The notes below the pieces were generated by a model. That model was not told the origin of the DNA. It was given only the letters and a program-made list of their open reading frames with translations, and ran no database searches. From assembly GCF_950023065.1 (NCBI RefSeq), contig NC_088681.1:12090001-12154000 (forward strand): DNA of 64,000 bases, written 5' to 3'. Source of the DNA: Planococcus citri (lineage: Eukaryota > Arthropoda > Insecta > Hemiptera > Pseudococcidae). Made by a program: the position numbers and the translations under genes. Positions 47,700-59,830 of the stretch are shown here, one piece after another (the first letter of the stretch is position 1; each line of letters begins with the position of its first letter).

Positions 47700-48780
47700 C
47701 CGGAAAGCTCAAAAAAGCTCAATAATTGATTTTAGCCTTTATGTAGCGCATTCGACGTATACATAGTAGTACGTATATTATACCTTGAAAGAGCATCGAA
47801 AGAAGTCTAATGTCGAAGAAAAAAGTTTACAAAAAAGTTGCGCCTTAAAGCTCAAAAAAGCTCAATAATTGATTTTAGCCTGTATGTAGCGCATTTAATG
47901 TAAACAGAGAAGTACGTATATTATACCTTGAAAGAGCATCGAAAAAAGTCTAATGTCGAAGAAAAAAGTTTACAAAAAAGTTGCGCCTTAAAGCTCAAAA
48001 AAGCTCAATAATTGATTTTAGCCTGTATGTAGCACATTCGATGTATACACAGCAGTACGATTATTATACCTGAAAGAGCATCAAAAGAAGTCCAATGTCA
48101 AAAAAAAAGTTCACAAAAAAGTTGTGCTTTAAAGCTCAAAAAAGCTCAATAGTTGATTTTAGCCTGTATGTAGCGCATTTGATGTATACACAGTAGTACA
48201 ATTATTATACCTTGAAAGACCATCAAAAGAAGTCCAATGTCGAAAAAAAAGTTTACAAAAAAGTTGTGCCATAAAGCTCAAAAAAGCTCAATAATTGATT
48301 TTAGCCTATATGTAGTGTATTTGACATATACACAGTATAGTACGATTATTATAATATGTACCTTGAAAGAGCATCAAAAGAAGTCAAATGTTGAAGAAAA
48401 ATGTTTACAAAAAAAGCTGTGCTGTAAAAAGCTCAGAAAAGCTCAATTATGACTGGATTCTTTTGACTCTAGGATCTCAGCAACGGCTGAACCAATTTTG
48501 CTCGATGAGGTCTCAAAAAAAGCGTTCTGACCCGTAGATGTGCAGGTTTTAATAAAAAGTTCGAGAAGTTGTGTTATAAAGCTCAAAAAAGCTCAATAAT
48601 TGATTTTAGCCTATTTGTAGCGCATTCGATGTATACACAGTAGTACGTATATTATACCTTGAAAGAGCATCAAAAAAAGTCAAATGTTGAAAAAAACAGT
48701 TCACAAAAAAGTTGTGCCATAAAGCTCAAAAAAGCTCAATAATTGATGTTAACCCTATACTCAACGGCTTCAACGAATGC
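47700..48780 (+). repeat. 143-bp tandem repeats inside the Helitron
   Basis: The phrase TTGATTTTAGCC follows AAAGCTCAAAAAAGCTCAAT at about 47728, 47871, 48014, 48154, 48297, 48602 and, changed, 48745. Spacing is 140-143 bp except for one gap of 305 where a second copy of the 5' region (GGATTCTTTTGACTCT at 48454, GGCTGAACCAATTTTGCTC at 48485) is inserted. Confidence 0.85.
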
Positions 48781-50240
48781 AAAAAAGTTTGTATATTGTA
48801 TACCTTAAAAGAGCATCACAAAAAGACAAATCTTGAAGAAACAACGCTTACAAAAATCTGTGGTCAAAGCTATGTGAAAGCTTGAAAGTTTTGGCCATGT
48901 AGTATTTGATCTTATTTGATGTGTAAAAAATATACAGATTGTACTTTGAAAGATGATCACGAAAAAACCATTCTAGACAGTAAAAAAGTTTGGAAAATTG
49001 TCAGGGAATGTTTGAAAGTTCATTATAACAATTTTTTGTCACAGCAAGATATCTGCAACGGCTAAACTGATTTTGATAAACAGCCACTTGATAGAAAGGT
49101 TTTAAATAGTAGATATGCAGGGTTATGTTGAAAGTTCAACAATTTTCACCATGAGCTAAAAAAATCTCAAAACACCATTTACTAAATTTTAAAATGTGAA
49201 GTGAAATTACAACAAAAAATTGATTTTAACTTGGATCTTTCAGGGTACAACATAAGTATTTGTGTCTACCCATTAAATATGGCCTAATCAATTATTGAAA
49301 TTTTTCAGCTTACTACACAATTCTTCATACTTTCAACATGAACTTGCACACCTACACTTTGAAGCCTTTCTATCAAAAGGTTGATATTTTAGGTCATAAA
49401 TACCACATGTTACGAAGTTTTGAGCTTTTGCTTTATTTTTTTTTTAGAAATATTCGAATGTTGATGGTAAAAGTTAAGCTAAAGCTCAAAATTTTGTGAC
49501 ATGCAATATTTGACCGATACTCTGTGTATTTGATGAATACACAGAGGTAACTGTATATTGTGTACCTTGAAAGAGCTTTACAAAGGTATAAATCTTGACA
49601 GGTTTTAGAGAAAATTTACAAAAGTTCAACACAGAACTTGAAAAAGCTGAATGTAAGCTTATTAAATACATATACATATAAACTGCTGAACTGATTTTCA
49701 TGAACGATGTATGTATCAATAGAAAGCTTTAAAGTGTACGTGTGCAGGTTCATGTTGAAAGTACAAAAGGTTGCATTGTGAGCTGGAAAAAGTTCAATAA
49801 TCGATCTTATGCTATCCTCAATGTGTATACATATGTAAAAATACTTAGATACCTATATCAATTTTTGACAAAAAAACAATTTTGAAAGTTGACTGTAAAA
49901 GCTAAGCGAAAGCTCAAAATTTCGTGATAGGCGGAATGGTGACTTATAAAATACCCATGAATCATGGAGACTTCATAAGTAATCATCCACAAAAAAAAGC
50001 ATAGGTATATCATGGAGGAATTGAAAATTTCTACTTACGAAGTATCCATGAATCATGGAGACTTGGTAAGATGTTATTATTCAATAAATAAAATAGATTG
50101 AGGTTGAAGATCTTCACAATTTGCGCACATGAACGAGTCATTTGTGCAGGGACAGGGAGTGCGCAGATTGAGTCATTATATAGCAAGGTTAAAAGTTTTT
50201 ACCAATGTAGGTATGTAGATGGTGCAGCAGATGCTTAATA

Positions 50241-52929
50241 TCTATATATTAATAGCAAGGTGTTTTTTTTTGTGATCGTTCGTTTGGAAGAACCGCCGAA
50301 CCGATTTTGTTCGACGATGTCTCAAAAAAAAGCTTTTGACCTGTAGATTTGCAGGTTTTGGTCAAAAGTTCAAAAAGTTTTGAAAAAAGCTCAAAAATTG
50401 ATACAGTATAAACAAGCGTGACGATGTATACGCGAAAGTACGTATGGTCCACCTAGAAAGAGCTTGCCAAAAAATACTTTTTGACCATATTTGTTAAGTT
50501 GTATAAAAAACTTAAAGCTCGAAAAAGTTGAAAAAGCTTTGTACATGACATAAACAATTAGAATACTTCAATACCCCATAAACATTTTAAATTATGTAAG
50601 AGGTCTACCCAGAAAATGCTTGCCAAAAACTACTTTTTGGCCATATTCGTAAAGTTTTGAAAAAAGCTTAAAGCTCAAAAAAGCTCAAATGTCAAATTTT
50701 CCTTATATTATATTGTGTAATATGTCGATTGATATGTTTTCGAGGTCGTAGAGTTCGAATCTGGAGTCAGTTTTTTGGTGGGGTTGTGGTATCAAAACTT
50801 TGGAAAGTTCTGATTAAAGCTTTGAAAAGCTTCAAAAAGCTCAAAAACTTCAAGGCAGTATAAATGACTGTGTCGATGTATACGCGCAAGTACGTATAGT
50901 GTACCTAGAAAGAGCCTGCCAAAAAATGTTTTTTGACCATATTTGTAGAATTTTGGAAAAAGTTCAAAGCTCGAAAAAGTTCAAAAAACGTTATACATGA
51001 CATAAACAATTATAATTTTTCAGTACCCAATAACTATTTTAATGTATGTATGGCCTACCTAGAATGTGCTTGCCAAAAATACTTTTTGACCATATTCGTA
51101 AAGTTTTGAAAAAAGCTTAAAGTTCAAAAAAGCTCAAATGTCAAATGTTTCTTATATTATTGTGTGATATGTCGATTGATATGTTTTCGAGGTCGTAGAG
51201 TTCGAATCTGGAGTTATTTTTTGATTAGGTTGTGGGGTGAGTCATGGAGGAGCTTAAAGCTTTAAAAAGTTCAAAAAGCGTGTTACTTCATAAGAACAAT
51301 TAAAATTCTCCAGTGTCCAATGAATATTTTAAGTATGTATAGTCTCCCTAAAAAGAGCTCCCCAAAAAATACTTTTTGACCATTTTCGCAAAATTCTGAA
51401 GGAAGCTTAAAGCTGAAAAAAGTTCAAAAAGCTTCAGATATGATGTAAAAATTAGAATACTCCAGTGCCCAATGAATATTTTAAAGTATGTATATTGTAT
51501 AGTCTACCTATATCGAGCTTGCCAAAAAATACTTTTTGACCATATTCGTGAACTTTTGAAGAAAGCTTAAAGCTGAAGATTTTTTAGAAAGCTTCAGATA
51601 TGACATAAAAAATTAGTATTCTCCAGTACCGAACCAATTTAGAGTACTCATAGTCTACTTAGAAAAAGCTTGCCATAAAATACATTTTGACACATTCGCA
51701 GTTTTGAAGAAAGCTTAAATGAAATCCTAAAGCTTAAAAAACATGAAAAAGCTTCATACAATCAGTATTCTCTACTACTCAATAATATTTTAATTTGAAA
51801 ATAGCTTTTAAGCTTTAGTTGTGATGGTTTTTATCAAAAGTTGAAAAGTTTCTGAAGGGAGCTTTAAAAAGTTTTTAAATAGCTCAAAACAGAAAAACAA
51901 CGGTGTTGATGTACACATGAAAAAGTGCTATTTTTAGCACATTGGGTATCAAAATTAATCCTGGAACCATGGTTTCATTTTTTTGAGTTCTGGAGTGGTT
52001 ATATCTAGCATCTCACTTTTTCATCAACTTATGCAAGTTTCGGACTATTTGGGAAAATCTCTACTGTTATATGTAGGAGTTTAGATTTTTCAACTGAGGG
52101 GTTGAATTTTTTTTGTGAGTCCTTGACAAAATTAGAATCACGTTTTAAGGAAATTCCTAATTGCATTTTTGACTCGGAAATCTTGGAATATTTCTAAAAT
52201 TGTGTCAAGTAAGTATTTTATTGAAGTATTCTCCAGTACCGAACCAATAGGTATTTAGAGTACTCATAGTCTGCTTAGAAAAAGCTTGCCATAAAATACA
52301 TTTTGACACATTCGCAGTTTTGAAGAAAGCTTCAAAAAGTTCCAGGTCAAAGTTAAGTGAAACTTTGAAATTTTCAGTTATGTGGTATTAGATCCAATCC
52401 GATGTGTTAGTTTCATTTCAACTGTAGGAAAAAAAACAAGTATTTTTGGAATTTTTCAGCAACTTCTGCTAAAAAAGTGATAAGTAGGTAGCCTAATTCG
52501 CAATTTTGCCTAAAACTTGAAATTTTTGCCAACTTTAAATGAAACCATGACTTTTCAGGCAATTGTTATAAGAAAGCTGATACTTTTTTTCAATTTTTGT
52601 AGAAAAGTAGGACATTATTTCAATGAATGATAAAGCGATGACAGAGTGATGCTTTTCAGGATATTTTAGAGAACAATTTACGCTTTGGGTTATTTTTGAT
52701 GAAAAAGTAAGAATTATTGGAATTTTTGCTTTGAAACAATTTGTTTTCTGTCAATTATTAAAACAGCCGTAAACTTTCACAATTTCCGGCAAAAAGCAAC
52801 AATAACAATGTTAGCAAAAAGCAAGACTTTTTGGGAATTATAGGCGAAAAAAGTACTTTCAAAATTTTCAAAATGAACAATTCACGTGTAGAAGAGGAGC
52901 GCAGTATGCGCGAAAAACGGGTTATCTAG
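50241..52929 (+). mobile_element. Inner Helitron copy with its own 5' end
   Basis: TCTATATATTAATAGCAAGG starts at 50241 after an A and is followed by GCCGAACCGATTTTGTTCGA and GATGTCTCAAAAAAAAGCTT, paralleling the beginning at 47557. The two starts share one recognisable CTAG end at 52929. Inside are further diverged repeats around GCTTGCCAAAAAATACTTTT. Confidence 0.6.
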
Positions 52930-54290
52930 TAAATATTAAAAAAAGAAAAAAGAAAGAAACGAAGTGAACCATCCGTTGAACTTAAAACTAAAATGCACGT
53001 CCTGAGCGATATGTCATTTCCAAACAAAAAAGAAAATAAAGAAAGACAATGTGAGCCAAGGTCTTGAAACTTAAATCTAAAGTTGGAATGTGAACCAAGG
53101 CAACTTGTTATTAAAACCTATCTCTGTGCATTTCAAAGAGCGATCCGAGACAGCTGAAGATTCACTAATTGACCCATAGGGACTTAACTTGAGAAACGAT
53201 GTCATCGCAGATGATGACAAAGTCCGAGGCTGCAGACGCCAAAATTCATCAAAGTCAAATAAATCACGAACTGAAGGAAGCTAAAGCTGGAAACAGTAGG
53301 AACTACAGTTGGAAATATTGAGCTAAAGATGGATTTATTGGTCTCTTCTGGCGAATGGGCTCCAGCCCATTTGCGGAGATGGAAGTAAAGTTGGATCTAT
53401 ACTTGGCGGCGTCGATGTCTGCAGTCCTACCTAAATTGTCTCGGATCAGAGCTTTTATAACTGCGCTTTTTACGAGAAATTGGGTGGGGGAACGTATGCA
53501 GTCAGTGGCGCACGCGCTCAACGCGTCTAGCGCTATCATTCGCGGCTGGCGCTAGAATTACGTCATGTTTGATTATCATACTCGGCGATATTCGTGTTGA
53601 ACTGGTTTTCTATTGGTTGTTATTGCGAGAGTGGTGGAAAGCTTGGCGCCACCACCTAAAAAACAATGATGTAATCGAGTATAATCGGCTATGTTCGATA
53701 ATTTTTTGATTATAATTGGATGTAAGCGCCACCATCACCAAGTAGGAAGTTCAAATTGTTGCGGCTTGGTCACTGACGTCATAATTGGTCACTAAAATGA
53801 TCGAAAATCTGTCACTTAGGGGGTAGAAAAATATTCTGCTGCTATGGCGAATGAGAATTTTCCTCCCAATTAGGAGACAGGAAAATTTTCTCCCATTAAG
53901 GTGACTGAACTTTTCGTATGTAAATTTCTCCCAGTGTAGTGACGGATACAAATATTTTTCTCCCACATAAGTGGGAGGACTGCGTGTATTTTTCTCCCAC
54001 TACAAATTTTTTGGAAAAAAAGTCAATATTGTAAACTGAAAAAAAAAAAACATCGACTCGAATTACAGCACTAAATTGGAAACTAGGTACTAAAATAGAT
54101 ACGAAAATCCAATTTTTAAAAGTGAAAAGTCGTGAGGAGGGATCCGACGATCGAAGGATTAAAAATTTAAAATCCATTATTTGAACTAAGTACAAGGTGT
54201 CTAGCAAAGTTTCAAAATGAAACAGTAGGACTTGGGACAGAAATTTTGGCAGGCCATTTTTCAAAATACTTGACGATTTCTCTTTTAGAG
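52930..54290. other. Unassigned, with CpG-rich core at 53330-53720
   Basis: Overlapping open frames on both strands (53303-53555) reflect GC-richer composition and show no domain. A hairpin with 8-bp stem AATGGGCT/AGCCCATT is at 53354-53371. GCGCCACCA occurs at 53646 and 53728. From 53860 to 54000 a TTTTCTCCCA phrase recurs about five times. Confidence 0.35.
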
Positions 54291-54296
54291 ATGTTT

Positions 54297-54345
54297 TGGA
54301 GGAGGAGGAGGAGGAGGAGGAGGAGGAGGAGGAGGAGGAGAAGAA
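54297..54345 (+). repeat. (GGA)n microsatellite
   Basis: Some fourteen to sixteen GGA repeats passing into GAA. It creates poly-Glu and poly-Arg frames on the plus strand and poly-Ser/Leu frames on the minus strand, which are not genes. Confidence 0.95.
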
Positions 54346-54349
54346 GAAG

Positions 54350-55840
54350 GAGGGGGGTGAATTTTGTTTTTTCAATATCTACGGACATTCCAAGATTCCT
54401 ATCCAGAGGGAAGGGGGGGATCAAAAATACCTGTACAATTTCAATTTTTCGTTTACAGAACATTTTTTCCAACACTACCATTTTGGGGGGGGGGAGGAGA
54501 AAAAATGGAAAGGAGGTGTTGAAATTTCAAAAATTAAGTTTTCTATTTTCCAGATTATTCGTTTAGGAGCGGTTGTGGGAGGGAGGTACGGAGGGAGGGG
54601 GTCTTGACAATACGTTTAGCATTATATGTAATTTTGCTTTCAAAATTTAAAACTTTTCTGGGACGTTTTTAATGAAATCTTCATCATAATTTTTCAACGT
54701 GTTTTATTTTGAAAAATGGAGTCTTGTTCTTTGACAATCACTTGAAAGAAATGAGGAACGTGTAGTAAAGGAGGAACGTTTTAAAAATTTTTTATGTTTT
54801 TTATTTACTTTCTTTTCCTAAATCAGACACAAACTTCATGTTTTCAAAAAAAAAAAAGAGTAACTTTAGCAACCAAAAAAGCTCGCAAAAGGCGTATTTT
54901 TTTTTTGAACGCGGTATGCGTAACAACCGTTCATTTGGATCATCACGTTCACTGTAAAATACGTATGTTTAGCGTTAGCCCTTTTTACGAGTTTATTTTC
55001 CAAAAAATCAAAAAAAAGGAACTTCTGGTCAAAATTTTATTCTGCGATGTGGTGTGGATGATGAATTTTTTCAATTTTCAGTGAGCCAAATTTCCGATCT
55101 ATCAAAAAATCATAAAATGATCAAGTTGCAAAAGTAGTTCAACTGCCCAAAAGTTGGTTATTCAAATTGGTTTGTTTTTTTTTCAAAAAATTTCTTTAAA
55201 AAGTCGCAAATTTGTCAATTGTCATATTTTTTGGAAAATTTAATTTAGGTAACAATGTAACATTAAAAGTTAACCAAATCTTAATGAATGATTGAATGAA
55301 TTATAATACGAAAAGTTGGAAAAGTGATAAAATACTTAATGAAAAAAAAGAGATGAATAGAATATTGTGTCATTTCACATTTGTGTCTGTGTGGTTGTGG
55401 TATGGTATTGGGCATTTGGATTTTGGGCACTTACTAGTTACTTTTATTTTAGCAATATCAGGTGGTAAATGGTAATAACACATTATTTTTGCTCAAACTC
55501 GCCATAGCCATAATGAGTACATTCAATTACCTACTTCTTAAACTAAAAAATTGAAGTACTCGCAAAAAAAATGGCAAGAAATGCATCTACATCTCTAATA
55601 ATAATTCGCTTTGGTATGCCGTATGCGTAAGCGTAACACAACACTCTTCAAAAACAAAATGTCAAAACATGAAAAATGAGTCATTTTGGCCATGTTTATC
55701 TAAATTTGTTACGCATCCCGCGTTCAGGAAAAAAATACGCTAGAAGCAGTAACTAAAAGTATCTAAGAAGCCAAAAAGCAGAAAGTTACAAAACTGAAAC
55801 GATAAATTGAACTACGATAATTTACAACTTTTTGATGAAA
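54350..55840. other. AT-rich unassigned DNA
   Basis: G runs near 54414 and 54485. The open frame at 54794-55084 has no domain. No resolved repeat. Confidence 0.3.
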
Positions 55841-55844
55841 AAAG

Positions 55845-57260
55845 CAAGATTTTTTGACATTTTGATAATTTTTGGCAACCACATGAGAATTTTTGCAATT
55901 TCTGGCTAAAAAGCCTCTTTTGGCAAAAAAAAAAAAGTTACTTTGACAATTTTAAGAAAAGAGGGCACAAATGCGAAATTTCTGGACAATTTTTGAGAAA
56001 AAGTGAGATTTTTTAGAACTTTTGGCAAAAAACGACAATTTTTAGCTTTTTCTTAAAAAGCTGATATTTTTGCAAATTTTTGAAAAACAAAAAGCCGTTA
56101 AAAAATTGAAATAAAAATAAAAGATTGAACTAAAATTTACAACTTTTTGATGAAAAAAGCAAGATGTTTTGACAAATTTTGGCAACCTTGGGAGAATTTT
56201 TGCAATTTCTGGCTAAAAACCCAATTTTTGACAAAGAAAAAGTATGTATCTACTTTGACAATTTTAGCAAAAGAGGGCAAAAAAGCGAGATTTCTGGACA
56301 ATTTTTGAAAAAGAGTGAGATTTTTTGGAATTTTTGTGGCAAAAAACGACAATGTTTAGCTTTTTGGAAAAATCTAATATTTCTGCAAATTTTTGAAAAA
56401 AAAGCAGAACGTTAAAAAATTGAAATAAAAAATTGAACCATTTACAACTTTTTGATAAAAAAAGCAAGATTTTTTAATAATTTTTAGCAACCATGTGAGA
56501 ACCTTTGCAATTTCTGGCTAAAAAGCCAATTTTTGACAAAGAAAAAGTATGTACTTTGACAATTTTAACAAAAGAGTTCAAAGAAAAAGTGAAATTTTAT
56601 GAAATTTGTGGCCATAAACAATTTTTAGCTTCTTTCAAAAAAGTTGAAATTTCTGTGAATTTTTGAAAAAACGATTTTTTTTACAATTTTTTGGAAAAAA
56701 ACAAGACTTATTTGAAAACTTAAGCAACAAGCGGGACTTTTTGAGAAGGCACAAAAGTGACTTTTTCAGACAATATTGAACAAAAAAGCTATAATACTTT
56801 TGGGCAACTTTCAAAATAAAAATGAAAATCTGCTTTTGCAGTTTTATAAAAAAAATGAGAATTTATGTTTATAAGAATGAATCTGACAATTTTAGAAAAA
56901 AGATGCAATTTTTGTCAAAAAAAAAACAATTTTTTTTGCAGCTTCAAGGTAAAAAAAAACGACACTTTTAAATAATTTTAGCTCATTTTTGTCAAAATTA
57001 AGATTTGGGCAATTAAAAATCAAAAAGCAGTACTTCTCTGGCAATTATGGACAAAAAATGATACTTTTCTGCAATATTTGTCAAAAGCAAGACTTTTTTT
57101 CAATTTATTAGTAAAAGAGGGAAACTTAAAAAGATCTATTAAACTTTTTTTGGAAAAAAATAAGACTGTTTTGTAATTCAAAACTGCGACTTTTTGAATT
57201 TTTTTGCAGAAAATGAGAATTTTTTACAATTTTTGGAGAAAAGTGAGACTTTTTATTTTT
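55845..57260. repeat. Degenerate minisatellite block with a 300-bp super-repeat
   Basis: AAAAAAGCAAGATTTTTTGAC..TTTGGCAACC (55844) recurs at 56153 and 56459. Each is followed by TTTGCAATTTCTGGCTAAAAA and TTTGACAAAGAAAAAGTATG, so a unit of about 306 bp is repeated nearly three times; beyond 56600 only the short loose motif remains. Confidence 0.7.
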
Positions 57261-58950
57261 TTTTTTCAATTTTTCAATCAATACTTACCAGAAAATAAGA
57301 GGGAAAAATACTCCCTCCTCGCCCATGTTCATGATTTTCTTTCGTTTGATCCTGACTCCTGGTTCAACATCTTTTTACAGTTTTCTGCTCCTCTCCCATC
57401 CCTTTAATCCAATTTGTTTTCGAACATACATATGTGAATTTTTGTTCAAGGTCATTTTATTGTGCTTCACTTCCGCATACAATTTCTAACCATATTTCGG
57501 GGGGGAGGGGGGGAGGAGGAAGAGACAGATGTAAAAATCAAAAAAGACTAAAAAAATAAAACAAGGATGTACCTATATACTAATTAAGTAATTAAAAAAA
57601 TATTTTAAAAAAAGCTCAATTTCCTCATTAAATGTGAAACGCGCTCTGTTAATTTTTAAAATGAAAAAAATCATATCCAATCTTCAAAAAATTGAATTTT
57701 ATCTCCAATAAAATGTTCTCATTCTCAGAAATAAAAAAATTCATATTCGTATGTTGAAGTCGGCAATTGAAAAATGAAAAGAAAAAATTACTAGGAAAAG
57801 CCCTCGTACGCCTTTATTTAAGTAAACTTGTTTTCAAAACTCCTTTAAATAACCTCATTTTCATGTAAAAACCTTCTTTCCGTTCCTCAAATGATATGTA
57901 TTAGCCCTTTAATGGTTCATTAGAAGTGGGAAAAAATTTTAAAAATAGAAATTTCTAAAAAAATTGGAAAAATTTCCCATTTTGGGTCAAAACTCTTTTG
58001 AATAAGCCACAATCCCACATCAGAGAAAACTTCCCACGGTCCCTCAAATAATGTTAATAGCCCTCTCGCATAGAGATTTCATCAAAATAAGACCAAAAAA
58101 ACAGAACTTTCAAATCTTCACTTTTCTTTGCCCTCCTAAATGAACAGTGTAGCTCAGAATCGATACAATAGTCTAGAAATCGAAACATTCAATTCATTTC
58201 AGAGTAATTAAGCACACTATCAGTATTTACAGAGCTTCCTATTTCCTTCCCCCAAAATAGTCAAGCAAACAAACCAGTTCAATTTTCACAAAGACAAAAA
58301 TAAAACCTACGTGAAAAATAATCATACCAAAGTCCAAATAAGTTGCTAGAAACCACGATAAATCCACATTTACAATCAGATGAACGTACAAGAGAATATC
58401 GATACTCGAAACAATTACTTTTAAGTACTTCCTTATCAGTACTCATCGTCAGATTCGAGATAAAACCAGGAAAAGTGTACCACAGGTGGGGAATTCTCAA
58501 TATCAAGAGCACTAATGTAAGATAGAATTCTCAATTTTCACACGTGGTAGGACGAGTTGAATATCGAGAAAGAAAGAAATTTTTCCACTCTTCGTTCATT
58601 TAAATACCCATACCTAGTATGAATTCTAAAATCGACATAATTATTCGTACGTTCTGTTCCGAGGCAATAAAAGAGAAAATTATTTCCTGGCAAACGCGCA
58701 AAAAAAATACGTAGGTACAAATATAACGAACGCAGAACGCATGATTTGAGACAGTTTCGAACAATTATGTCAATCGAATGGAAAATTTTGACATTGTGAG
58801 ATACGAGGTATAGGTATGGTATAGTTTAGGGAGACCTGAAACGAAAGAAATGGCTTATTAGGTGAAGTGGAAGATTGATTATTTTTTTATTCTTTTATTT
58901 CCTATCCCATCACGCATCAGTATCAGGAACATGTATTGCATCATTCATAA
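57261..58950. other. Unassigned sequence
   Basis: A G-rich run at 57499-57530. CpG rises from about 58300 to 58750. Overlapping frames on both strands at 58279-58720 lack motifs. No gene. Confidence 0.3.
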
Positions 58951-58959
58951 GGAAAAAAG

Positions 58960-59175
58960 GAACAGAGAGGAGCTTATAAATGTGGAAAATTCCTGTAGTG
59001 GAATTTTTTCGAGTAGGTAGGTTGTTCATCTGGAATGGTGGTTTTTTTTTTTCATTGAAACTTTATGGCTAAGTATAGAGAGGAGCTAATATGTAAATGT
59101 GGAAAATTCCAGTAGTGGAATATTTTCAGGTAGGTAGGTAGGTTGATAATCTCGAATGGTGGGGTTTTTTCTCAA
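58960..59175 (+). repeat. Tandem duplication of about 110 bp
   Basis: AGAGAGGAGCTxATAxxTAAATGTGGAAAATTCC then GTAGTGGAATxTTTTC and GTAGGTAGGTTG occur from 58971 and again from 59078, each followed by a GAATGGTGG phrase. Confidence 0.75.
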
Positions 59176-59830
59176 ATCGAATCTTTACGGATGACAAGAA
59201 TAAAAACAAAATAAATACCTAGAAGGTGAATGAAAATGTGTCTATATTGAGCTGATTTACTTCAATTCTTTTGTAAACAGGTTTTAAAGAAGTAGATAGT
59301 AAATCCCATTTCATCAGAATGTGAAATTTATTCAATTCGTTTTAAACGAATGTACTTTTTAAAGGAATAAACTCAACATGAGTGAATCGTCTTTCAATTT
59401 TTTGATAAGAAATATCTGGCGCGAAAGGTGCTGCATATGGGATGATATCAAAAGACCTGAATGGAAGATATTTTTGATCGATCTGTCTTGAATTACCATT
59501 CTTATGCTAAAACTCACATCATCGAAATTCGAAATTTTCACCAGAAAAAGAATCCAAAAGATCTCGCATGACCAGAAGAAAAAATTACTCCTCAATGTAC
59601 AATATTTGCATAATTAATTTTAATGATTCTCCCTCGTGCCCTTTTAATTGGTACAATAGCCATAAATTGGAAAGCAAAAACCAACACTCCCTTCTTTTGA
59701 AAAATAAAAGGATATTCGAACGAAGCAACGTCGAAAATCTGATAATTTAGCGTCGGACATTATCTTCAATTTTTGAGTATCTCCACCTCATTGATGTAAG
59801 GGATGGGGAAGGGGAGGACGGTCGAAAAAA
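59176..59830. other. Unassigned sequence
   Basis: AT-rich; frames at 59359-59595 (-) and 59568-59750 (+) have no motif. Confidence 0.3.

Larger units (their letters stand above)
47557..52929 (+). mobile_element. Non-autonomous Helitron (5.4 kb)
   Basis: Starts TCTCTATATATTAAAATTAT after an A. Near the 5' end is the phrase ACGGCTGAACCGATTTTGCT, typical of animal Helitron 5' subterminal regions. The 3' end has the short hairpin GCGCA-GTA-TGCGC (52899-52911) followed after about 14 nt by CTAG (52926-52929) and then T. Insertion between A and T with 5' TC and 3' CTAG plus hairpin is the Helitron signature. No Rep/helicase frame is visible, so it is non-autonomous. A second 5' end lies at 50241. 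Confidence 0.75.

Noticed and set aside
54246..54607. Poly-Arg and poly-Glu open frames
   Set aside because: Direct translation of a (GGA)n microsatellite.
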